Shown here piece after piece: positions 51,018 through 62,244 of a DNA stretch of 64,000 nt. A program made the translations under genes and the position numbers. Every line of letters begins with the position of its first letter. The first letter of the stretch is position 1. Origin of the DNA: Halichoerus grypus (taxonomy: Eukaryota; Chordata; Mammalia; Carnivora; Phocidae); assembly GCF_964656455.1 (NCBI RefSeq), contig NC_135714.1:63885850-63949849 (forward strand). The letters run 5' to 3'. The notes beneath the pieces were generated by a model. That model made no database searches and was not told where the DNA came from. It saw only the letters and a program-made list of their open reading frames with translations.

Positions 51018-51888
51018 AACAAATCAGTTTTGATTAGACATTTCCAATTGTCCTAATCTCAAACATCATACTTCCCACTGGCAACACCTGCCCCAGTCGG
51101 CTATATCTTTTGAGCATTAGGCATTTATCTCACAGAATGGTTCTTGTCTCCAAGACACTCTACGCAACTACAACTAAGATCTGAAACTGAAGACAGGAAA
51201 CTAAGATCTATAAACTGAAGATCAGAATGATCTCAAAGGTTTATCCATATTTGAAGATATTCTCTCCAGTAGTCAGCCTTTATTCGCTTTCTACAATGTA
51301 TTATGAGTTAGTAACTAAGTAACTAAATTTGAGCCAGAGAACTGTGTTATCATAGAATTCCAACTTGCAAACCAGACCAAATCAATAAAAGCCCCACTTC
51401 TTCAAAATGGTGTATTGAAATGATCTACTACTTTCGATCAAAATCTATGTGATGCTCTCTGCACACTCTCGGATTAAATCAGAAAATTTATAAACAACTG
51501 TCCCTACTGCGTTTAACATTTAAAGATAGAGGGCCTTATTTATTTTTCTTTCCTAGACAGTTTTACTTCAGACCTTGTCCAGAAATGAGAGTGTTATACT
51601 TGGCTTCTTAAGCAGGAGACTGATGATTGAACATGGACAAGCATACATTTTTATAGGGATAAGTTTACTGCTGCCAATAACTGAAAGCAAGGATTGCCTA
51701 GGCCTCTACAGATTGTTTGAAGTTACTTGCAACATGACTTTCAAAATGTTTTGATCATCCAAGCCTGTTTTACAGAAAACATTTGGGCTAACAAGACTGA
51801 AAGAAGCAATATTTAATGATACAGCTCCTTTTTGTGTCCTTTCCATTATCTTGATAAACTTGCATTTGCTCATTGCATTTTTTTCTTT

Positions 51889-51930
51889 AAAAAAAAAAAA
51901 AAGAAGAAGAAGAAGAAGAAAAAAAAAAGG
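51889..51930. repeat. A-rich run with (GAA)n
   Basis: Fourteen A, five GAA-type units, then ten A. Confidence 0.9.
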
Positions 51931-52593
51931 TTCAAAAGCCTGGTGTTCTGGGGTTATTTTTAAATAGAGATGCCACTAATTCCTAGTTACCTCTAAATAA
52001 GAGAGTAAGCTGGATTTCACAGCAGTTATGCTTTTTATAGGAGAAAAAACCAGTCTTTCCTAGTAAGGCTTATTGCATATATAGAACAGTTAAATTTTAA
52101 ACCAGCCACACACCCACACATTGGGTAAACACAAGTCGTCTCTTTAAACACACACAAGTGCCTTTTCTGGTAGTGGGTTATTAACACATGTTCATTTGAA
52201 GTTTACCAACAGTTTTTTGTTTTTTTTTTAAATGAGGACCTCTACAATGCTAAGAATTGTGTGGAAAGAAAAATACATTATGGATACTATTAGCATAAAA
52301 TTTGTTTTATGTGATAAATTATGAGAAAGCGCAACTAAAATTCAAAACAGATGAAAATTCAGAAAGGAAAAGACATTTGTAATAGTATTTGAAGATGCTT
52401 CCCAAGGGCCTGAGCCAAGTTTCTGGGATCCAGATGAAATAAGCCCTGAACAACTGAAGGGCTGTCCTAATAACTACATGTGTGTAATAATGGTCTTGAG
52501 GCACTTAAAAATCAACATTTCATGAGAGGCTTTCCCTGCGAAAGGTTTCAAAAAAGGAACATCTTACACTTCAGTCTACTTCCCTCCACCTCA

Positions 52594-53345
<752 letters not shown>

Positions 53346-53497
53346 TTGTCCAGCACGAAGTAGAGATCAAAGGCTCCTCTGCAGGAGGGCTGCTCCTGGG
53401 CGCTCACCGGCCCCCCAGGACCGCTGAGCACCAGCAGCCACAGCCCGGGGACCAGCCAGCTCCCGGGACTGCGGGCCCGAGAGAGCCCCGCCACCAT
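53346..53497 (-). CDS. ANTXR2: ANTXR2 exon 1 (coding part): signal peptide and start of vWA domain
   Basis: Encodes residues 1-50 plus two bases of codon 51. The ATG at 53,497-53,495 has A at -3 and G at +4, a strong initiation context, and is the first ATG in this frame after an upstream stop near 54,020. Residues 1-33 form a signal peptide with a Leu/Val/Trp-rich core, and S32-A33 is a plausible cleavage point. The mature start carries C39, a disulfide cysteine in this family, and the segment FDLYFVLD, the first beta strand of the vWA fold, ending in D50 of the MIDAS motif. The donor reads GACAA|GTGAG. The exon lies inside a CpG island, unlike every other exon here. Confidence 0.97.
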
Positions 53498-53868
53498 CCT
53501 GCGGCCAGGGGCCTGCGGCTGCCTCCTCCTCGCAGCCCCCTCGGCTCGACTCGGTGGGGACGCTAAAGTGGTAGGAGTTACCAGGGACGCACCCCGGGGT
53601 GGGGGACAGCGAGCTGATGAGGGGGGCCGGCGCCCGGGGCAGCAGGACCCACTAACTGACAGAGGGAGGGAAAAAGGAAGGGAGGGAGGTCCTAGGAGGA
53701 CAAAGGGAGACACTGCAACCGCCGCAGCTGCCGCCGGAACTCTTGACGAATCCCAGTGGAAGAGCGATCCAGTCCTTCCCCTCCGGATTCTGGAGAGTTC
53801 CTGCAGACAATGAGGGCCCACGGCGACAGCGCTCAAGAGAAGTTCCCCCTCGGCTTCTGGCCGAGCCT

Positions 53869-53904
53869 CTAGCACCGGCCGCGGAACCGGAGCGGCAGTC
53901 CCAT
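53869..53904 (-). promoter_or_regulatory. Short upstream ORF in the ANTXR2 leader
   Basis: This is the only ATG on the transcript strand between about 54,000 and the main start. It opens an 11-codon frame ending in TAG, with G at -3 and G at +4, a good initiation context. It ends 371 nt before the main ATG, so reinitiation is possible. Whether it is transcribed depends on the unknown start site. Confidence 0.5.
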
Positions 53905-55074
53905 TCCGCCCGGAGCGCTGAAGTCCCGCGGCTGCAGTGCGCGGCGGGGCAGGCGCCCCCGGGACGCGAGGACGGCCGCACAAACTTGGAGTGAAGATCC
54001 CCGTCCGCCGGTTCCCTTATCCCGCGGCCCACAACTCGCCTCGGCACTCCAAACTTTCTTCCTAGGGCTCAGCTCTGGCGCAGTGCAGCCGGGCGGTCCC
54101 CTTTAGGGGTGGAGGCTGAGCGGGCCCTGGGGTTAGTGGCTCCAGAGAAGCCGCTTCAATCAAGGCCAAGAGCAAGATCTGGCCAGGTCTCTCTGTGTGT
54201 CAGTGTGTGTCTGAGGGCGGGGCCTGATCTGAAGCCGCACACGCACACTTGTGGGTTCGTGCGGAGTGGAACAAGACTAACGCTTGCCAGATTTCCGAAG
54301 GGGAAAAGGAGTTTAGAACAACAAATGTCCTCTAAAACTAAACATACCCATGTAGCCTGCAGGCCTGGACTATTTCAGCCGCTGTGTGGAAAGGCACTCT
54401 GTGGCTGTGACCCGGGACTAGCAATTCCCAGGGAGGCGGTGGCCTCCCCACTCCGCCCCACCCCCACTACCGCAGGCGCTCGCGCCGCCGTACTTGCCTC
54501 GGGGCTACCTAAGTAAGGCGACTTCCTCTTTGTTTAAACCTACTTTGAAGCTTCGTCTCACAGAGCCAAAACGGGGCGGGGGAGGGGGAGGGTGGAGTCC
54601 AGGCCCTTGGCAGAACTCTTTAGGACTGGAAAGTTGTACCTCAAAATATTCCATCCAACTGTCATCTACCCCAAATTCCAGATAATTAAAAATTTCATCT
54701 TGCAACAAGCTAGGCCCTCCTTGCCAAACTTGTGCTGGAGTTGGAGTTTGAGTTCATGCACATTCTCTGCTTACTCATTCTGCGTTCTGCCTCTCTCCTG
54801 CCCATCACCTCCACCTGTGACTTCGGCCTTCCCCCTGTTGAAACTGGCTTTCAGAACTTGCAGTCTCACTGACGGGAATATGAGGTGTCCCCTCCTCCTT
54901 TATATTTTATCTAAGTCGATGCTTTATGAGAAAAAGTTCATATAGTGCTGAATCACATATTGCCTTTTAGCATCTCTTCTGTTTGTTGTCATGTGTATTT
55001 AACTTTTCATTTACATTATCTTCCGTGTACAACCAAATTTGTAAGCTCTTTGGGAATAGAAACCAGTCACTTTA

Positions 55075-55680
55075 ACAAAGATTTACTGAGTACCAATTAT
55101 CTATTAGGCACTGTTCAGAACAAGATGACAAGCCCCGGCTTTCATGAAGCTTGCAGTCTGGTTGAGGAGGAAAAACAGACCAAGATAAATAAGTAAATAT
55201 CCATATTAGCAGGTGGTTTGCAGAGAGTTAAAATATGGTAATATGATAGAGAATGACTGACTAGGTGACTAACAAAAGGCAACCAGCTATTCCAAGAACC
55301 AAAAGTGGAAACGTTCCTAGCTTTTGCAGTTCACCATAGGGATTGGCTTAGCACATTTAAGAAAAAGGAAAGAAAAGCAGAGTGACTAGAACTTTGTGGG
55401 TAAGATGAAGTAAGAAAGGCAGGCAGGGGCCAGATTATGTGGTGCTTTGTAGACTGTGACAAACAATTCGGATATTTTATATTAAGTGTGATGGGAGTCC
55501 ATTAGAGGGTTTTAACCCATGCAGTGGGATAGAAGATAAAGTATTATGATCTCTGCTTTTCAAAGATCATTCTAGCTGATATGACACAATGGATTTGGAA
55601 GCAGCAAGAATGAAAGCAAGGAGACCAGTCAGGAGGCTATTATAGTATCGGGGCACAATAAAATGGTACCTTGGACCATC
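55075..55680 (-). mobile_element. L2-like ancient LINE
   Basis: AGATTTACTGAGTACCAATT, TAGGCACTGTTCAGAAC, GGCAGGGGCCAGATTATGTG, GATGGGAGTCCATTAGAGG and GACCAGTCAGGAGGCTATTA follow reverse L2 order. Confidence 0.75.
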
Positions 55681-56429
55681 ACCCCTATAGCAGCTAAACT
55701 GAGGGATATGAATGGATGAAAGCTTTAATAAACTCAGACCCCCAGTTTGGAAATATCTGCCACTTGGTGATGGAAATTCCAGTACCATCCGCTTCTTACC
55801 TGATGGGGTAGAGAGGGTACTGATAGGACAAGTGGTTGGCTGACAGAATGGAAGATAACATACTTTTGTTAGAAATTTCAAATAATTGAGCTCTAGAAGA
55901 AAGTCTAAGGAAAGGGATGAATATATTCAAAGCATCCTAAATCTGTCCTCTTTGGCTTCATCTTTTCTTGAGGTTCCGAAATTTTGATTCCTCTGTAGCC
56001 ATTGGTTCTCCGGGGATGTGCTATACCTCCTCTTCTTTCACATTTGGGCCCCACTGTGGATACACTAATCACTTTGCCTTCCCACAACGAAGCTGAAACA
56101 GGCTGACATCTTCAGCAAACTTGTATCAGCAGCCTGTTAAAGTTTCTTGTCAAGGTTTTTATTATTTACTGTTGGTTAAAACTGGTCTCCATTTTCAACT
56201 TTACTTTTAATCAAGACAGAATCAAGGATACAATATACCTTAGCAATTAATACCATATCAGTACATGACTGAATAAAATCTGGGGGGAAATCTGTCAGAA
56301 AGTAGTAACAACTAGTTTAAAAGGGGGACAGAAGATGAAGAAATATGAGGCAGGAGGCTCACCACGTATTCTAGCCTCATGATGAAGTATTCTAATTTCA
56401 CATTTATTGGCTTTCTTTTCTCCTAGCTT

Positions 56430-56866
56430 CTTTTTGTTGTTGTTGTCTCAAGTATTTATTTAAATTCTAGTTAGTTAACATATAGTGTAATATAGGTTTC
56501 AGGAGTAGAATTTAGTGATTCATCACTTACATATAACACCCAGTGCTCATCACAATAAGTGCCCTCCTTAATGCCCACTGCATTTAGCCCGTCCCCCACC
56601 CACCTCCCTCCATCAACCCCCAGTTTGTTCTCTGTAGTTAAGAGTCCCTTATGGTTTGCCTCACTCTCTTTTTTCTCTCCCCCTTCCCCTATATTAATCT
56701 GTTTTGTTTCCTAAATTCCAAATATGAGTGAAATCATATGGTATTTGTCTTTCTCTGACTGACTTATTTCTCTTAGTATAATATACCCTTGTTCCATCCA
56801 TGTCCTTGCAAATGGCAAGATTTCATTCTTTTGATGGCTGAGTAATATTCCATTCCATATATATTC

Positions 56867-56904
<38 letters not shown>

Positions 56905-57146
56905 ACATCTTCTTTATCCATTCATCAGTCGATGAACATTCGGGCTCCATTCCACAATTTGGCTACTTTTGATAATGCTGCTATAAACATCGGGATGCAT
57001 GTGCCCCTTCGAATCAGTATTTTTGTATCCTTCGGGTAAATACCTAGTAGTGCAATTGCTGGGTTGTAGAATAGTTCTATTTTTAACTTTTTGAGGAACC
57101 TCCATACTGTTCTCCCAAGTGGATGCACCAGTTTGCATTCCCACCT
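56430..57146 (-). mobile_element. 5'-truncated L1, ORF2 end plus 3' UTR
   Basis: Reverse carnivore L1: 3' UTR (TTAGTGATTCATCACTTACA, CACCCAGTGCTCATCACAA), then the ORF2 end (GCTATAAACATCGGGATGCA, TTTTTGAGGAACCTCCATAC). A (CA)n tract at 56,870-56,902 sits at the same element position as the microsatellite in the 38.2-kb L1. Confidence 0.9.
56870..56902. repeat. (CA)n microsatellite inside L1
   Basis: About sixteen CA units within the L1 ORF2 3' part. Confidence 0.97.
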
Positions 57147-58274
57147 CCCTTGGCTTCTTGATTCATTGCCTGCTCATCTTCTCAGACCCCACAAACTGAT
57201 CCAAGAACCTGTCATGTCCTACACCTAAACTAAAGCAAAATATCTTGAACTTAAAACTTGTTCTTCCTCAAAATTCCCAGGCCTTCCTGGTGTCTGCCTA
57301 CTCAGTTCTTCTGTCCTGACTACAAGACCAGCTGAGCTGATTGACACACTAAAGCACATTACATTCTTTTGTTTATTTGTTTGTCTGGGTAATTAATTGA
57401 GCCCATTTCTGGAAATTTGCTCATGGAAGATCTATTATGAAGCAGGGAAGTGGCCTCACCTTGCAGAGACAAATAATTAATCAAATCTCTTTTACCTAGC
57501 AAAAATTAGGGGAAGGTCATTAATTATGGAGGCAACCAACTGTCCAGATTTGCCCCAGACTGAGGGGTATCCACGGAGACAGGGCTTTCAGCGCTAAAAC
57601 TGGAGCAGTCCCTGGGATGGTCCATGGCGAAGGCGGCTGTTGGCCGTCCTATTCCCAAGTAATAGTGAGGCACAGGGAAAGTAAGAGCAGGTTTGGGAAT
57701 TTCACCAAGGCATAAGAAGGAACAGTGTTGACAGTACCCCTTTCTGTTCCCCTGTCTCAGGTGAGAGGCCTTGGGCATTGTGTCAACTGGACACTAGCCA
57801 GGTAAGGTTTCAAACTGACTTTTGCACCTCAGTAGACATGCTGGAACCCTGTGTAACTTTCAATTGTAAATCAAGAATGGGGTAGGGAATGCAGATGTCT
57901 GAGCAGAGAGAGAGAAGTTAGAGTGAATTAGAGAAACAAATCTAAAATGCTTTTCTTTTACCAAATCATCTGGACTTCTGCTGAAGTATTTTGCTTCACA
58001 ATACATGCAAGCCTCTATTCTTTGAAAATGACTCTTTGTACCAAACCAAACTTCTAATTCAATATTAGAATTGATCACTGTTACATAAAATATGCTAATA
58101 AATCCAAAAACATTTTAAACCCCGTTTCATGCAGTTCGAATTGCTTGAAATTGACACCTGATAACTAAAAGTGTTCACTATCATTGTCTACCTCTTTTAC
58201 CTGCAGAGCTCCTATGGAAGTCATGTTAGATTTTATTTATTTATTTTCTAATTTTTTTTTAATTTACTGACTTT

Positions 58275-58375
58275 CATTTAACTAATGTTTCTTGATACCT
58301 ACTATGTATCTATTGCTGTTCTAAGCACAAATCTTATTCCCTGCTCTCAGGAGTTCACTTTTCCAATATCCTATC
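58275..58375 (-). mobile_element. L2 3'-end-like fragment
   Basis: TTCTTGATACCTACTATGTA, TTGCTGTTCTAAGCAC and CCCTGCTCTCAGGAGTTCAC fit a short reverse L2 end. Confidence 0.55.
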
Positions 58376-59879
58376 ACCAGGTTACTTCTAACTCCCCCCT
58401 CCCCCACAAACAACTAACAGAAGGGGCAAAAAGGCGACAACAATAAACAGAAAAATAAAATAAACATATCCTTTATGTGTTAAAAATCACATTATCTATA
58501 TTGTTTTCAGTAAATATCTTTGTATGACATCCACAATGACAAATATGACTCTCCTGGAAGTTAAGTACCACACTGGAAGTGATTCATATCCACATTACAT
58601 GTGGAGTGATTCATTATATGGTATCTAGAGTGATTCAGAGGAAGAAAATAAATCTTCATACCAATAGGTGACAAAGCTTATTTAACTTGTATTGAGTACA
58701 GTCATTACAGTAGATTTCCCCAGTACCTGAAACAGTTCCTGAGAGTGGAGTAACCTCTTTTGGGAAGTGTGATTGCTACTAAATTAACATCTCTATGCAT
58801 GACAACAGGGTCTGCATTTGGGATTAAATGTGTTTTAAGTCCAGTTTCCCAGAAGCAGACCTGAGACTCTGAGATTCGCATGCAGGAGGTATACTGGAGC
58901 ATGCTCCCTCAGAAGCAAAACCTGGAGGGCAACGGAAGCAGGTAGGAATGGTCAGAGGGAAAGCTGAACCACGGCACAGTTGCAAAGGAAGCCTCAGCCA
59001 ACCCCAACAGTAGCTCTGGAGCTGGGATGGTCCTTTCCAGTGGTCCTGAATTGAGTGAGGCAACGGGGCCAGTGTTTTGTGTCCCCTCAGGGACCAGTCA
59101 TTAAATGTGGGCTGCCCCTACAGAGGAAGCATACCCTTGGGCAAAGCAGCTTCCTTTGGCTGAGGGCAATTAGAAGAAAGAACTGGGCTAGGAGCTGTCA
59201 GCAGCCCAGCTCCTGGCTGTGGGGAATGAGGGCCTCAGTCCCCGAGGAGGAATCCAGGTGTTGCAGCCACAGCATCCAGAACATCCACAAAAAGCCAAGC
59301 TACCTGGCAGCTGGGTTGATAAAAGTCTTATCTCATGTGCAATGTCAGACCTTCACAAACTAGGTCAGGCTCAGACCCGTATCCTGGAATGAAAGTCATG
59401 TAACTGCCTCCCTTCTTCTCCAGATCAGTTTCTCAACGCTCAGTGGAATTTTTCTAGTAGTATTCCACATCCACACACTTCAGTGTGATTCCTTTTCCCA
59501 AGTGTAAAGTCAATCACAATAATCGCCTACCTAACAACTGCCAATGAGAGATCATTTCCTAACGATTTAAGGCCCTCCACCATAGCAGCACAGATCAGCT
59601 CTATATCCACACCTCGAACAAGACCCCCACATATTCTATGCTCCAGAGAAACCATGATAGTCACTGTGTCCCCACATACACAACTATACCTTTGAGTCCT
59701 ACCTCATTTGTACCCCCCTTTCCCTGACACCATGTTCCAGGTGTCAAATTCTTTCTCTTCTTTCCACTGCCTTACAGAACCATTCAGGCCAAAAGCCATT
59801 AGATGGGTGCAAGCAAATGGTGTCAGGGTGGACAGGAGCTATTGTAGTCCAGAGCAGGATGTCAGAGGCCAAGCCGATT

Positions 59880-60540
59880 GAGGACCATCCCTCTGCTACA
59901 GGGAGGGGCCGCCTGGCATGGGGTACTGGAGCCCAAGAAGGGTGAGAGAAATGTCCACATGGGATGGAAGTGGCCGAACACGAGGAGTCAAAGAATGGCC
60001 CAGGTGAGGAGGTTGTGTCTGTGTGTGTGTAGAGGTGGCCCAGACCACTCTGAGGTTTCTGAGCCTAAGTGAAGGGAGAAGAACATCTATACAAGGGGGA
60101 TGCTCATTGTGGAGTAGCTGGAGCCCAAGCATGGATTTGTGCATGGGTGTCACCCTGGTTCAGGGTGTCCAAGCATGAACAGGGAGAGGAGAGAGTCTAC
60201 ACTGGAGAAAAGCTGTCTGGAATGTTGGAGCATGAGTGGAGCAGGAAGGCAGCTGGTGGCAGAGTGCGGGGTATAAGAACCAGCCATGTGAAAAGGAATT
60301 CGGCACAAGGCTGTCAGCCTGGTGTGGGGCTGAACCCAAGCAAGAGTCAAGGAGAGCTTCCGAACAGGGAGCAGCCCGGTGGGGGGTAATATGAAACCCA
60401 AGTAATATATGGAGGACTTTTTTTGCAAGGGTCACCCCTTAGGGTATCAGAGCCCAGATGGGTGTAGGAAGTGCTCAGGCAATGAAACAGCCAGGTTCAG
60501 AGTGTCAGAGTCTGAGTGGTGATAATGTCAGAACTCCTGT
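59880..60540. repeat. Degenerate ~60-bp minisatellite
   Basis: The anchor GAGCCCAAG or a close variant recurs at 59,929, 60,061, 60,121, 60,228, 60,332, 60,393, 60,450 and 60,508. Spacing is mostly 57-61 nt or about twice that. Each anchor is followed by a GTG-rich and GGGGA-rich stretch. Open frames crossing it are by-products. Confidence 0.65.
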
Positions 60541-62244
60541 AGGATGAAGGAATCAGTGTTGGGGGGCAGGGAGCAATGGTGACAAGAAAGTAATTACATA
60601 CAAAAGGATTGACAAATTCAATAAATAGAGAAAAAGGAAGGTACATTTTTCACCATCAGATAAGGAAGTTACAAAGAAGAAATTGGGAAAATAGTTATTC
60701 TCATAAGTCCTTGAGGCATCTTGACACAACTTGATTCATATTCCAAATTTCAAATTGGAGTCATTTTGCTGTTTATCACCTCCCACCTGGGGGAGAGGTG
60801 AGAATCAAAGAAAAAAGAAGATTGGAATGGAGGACACCATGAATGCACTCACTCAACACTGATCTAACTCCCCTCTAAACAGTCCTTCCGCATTCTAGCA
60901 AAAGCTTAAAATGGGCATTTCCCAAACTGCCCTGTAGGCAGGTTTCGTCATGATTTAGAATCCACCTGCGTATGCTCATGCCAGACTTTGAATCAGAACT
61001 GAGTTACAGGAGGAGAGAGGCAGGGCATGGAGTGTCCCTTTTGCTGGTGCAGGTCATAACAGAGGTTGTGCCCAGGAGGCAGCATCTGGGGCTCATGAGG
61101 TGGTTCCCGGGCTCACCTCCTCCCTGATCTCCACAGAGCTGGGCAGGCAGCTCCCTTGCAGCCCAGTGCTGGACTGTTCTGGGGGAGTTGCTCCTGAATG
61201 CTTGGTCTTCACTCTCCTTCAACAATCCAAATGACTCTATGAGCTACTTATATTCCTTAATAAGTCCCTTTCATTTAAAGTAGCTACATCAGATTCTGTT
61301 TTCAAAGACATCCACAATTTCTAACATTCTATAATCTCTGTGAAACTTAAGTTAGTCATTTTGCTGCCATTTATAATTACAGTAAAAGGTTATAAATGGA
61401 AGAAAAGAGAGAAGAAATTGTGAATGTTTAAATTATCCATTGCACTTATTTGATATCATTCCTCTCCTCGATATCATTCCTCAGACTCTGGAGGAAAAAG
61501 AGAAATTAGATTTTAAAAGAAGAAGATCCAATCTACTTCTTTGAGAATCTTGCAAGACAAGTACATATCTTTTTAGCTACTTATGGACACAGAAGTAGGA
61601 ATTTTAAATAACAAATTCAAAGAACGGGAGTGACTGTAGATAGAAACAGACAACTCAGAAGGGAGATGAAACAAGTTACAGCTAGGAATGATTAAAATTG
61701 CAAAGGACATAGGTAATCTTTCAATCTGCTTCTCCCAGATTACTTTAAACAAACAAGTTGCATATTTACTCCTACTTTTAAGAGGGTACAATATAAAATA
61801 GCTTAGAAGAGTTTAAATTATCTTTGTAATATTTATTTTATGATGTGTTATAGTAATATAAAACGTGGAAAATAACAATAGAAACAAATGTGGATAACAA
61901 TTTATAGTTTTTTTAAGATGCTTCTATCGACTTTGTCTTTTTGATCAACATCGCCGGTTTTCAACCAGCTGGTTTTGATGCTGGGCGCATTAAAAATTAA
62001 CAGTACTCAATCTTAATTCTTCCATATCTATCACCTTCCTCAAAAGGAACAAACAAATAAAAAGGACAGGATGATCCTGGGAGTTGTATCTAAGGACAAT
62101 GTCTAAAGAGCAACGTTCTTAGCTAATCCGTTCAGCCGAGAGAATTCAAGTTTGTCCTTGTTTTCTTGCCTGCAATCCATCATGGAAGAGAGGCATCCTA
62201 TACCTTTGTCTCCACCATTTTCATAAAGCAAAAAAAATTTTTTA

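Larger units (their letters stand above)
54561..62244. other. Intergenic region upstream of ANTXR2
   Basis: No exon or gene is supportable. It holds L2-like DNA (55.1-55.7 kb), an inverted L1 3' end (56.4-57.1 kb), a short L2 tail (58.3 kb) and a degenerate minisatellite (59.9-60.5 kb). The GC-moderate block 58,840-59,330 looks like an old dispersed repeat but I cannot name it. The stretches 57,150-58,270, 60,540-62,244 and 55,700-56,420 show nothing recognised. Confidence 0.7.

Noticed and set aside
54109..54516. 135-codon plus-strand frame divergent from ANTXR2
   Set aside because: A divergent transcript is possible at a CpG island, but the peptide has no recognisable domain and lies in GC-rich sequence.
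59878..60435. Open frames of 64-106 codons upstream of ANTXR2
   Set aside because: They run through a degenerate tandem repeat on both strands, with no recognisable domain or splice structure.
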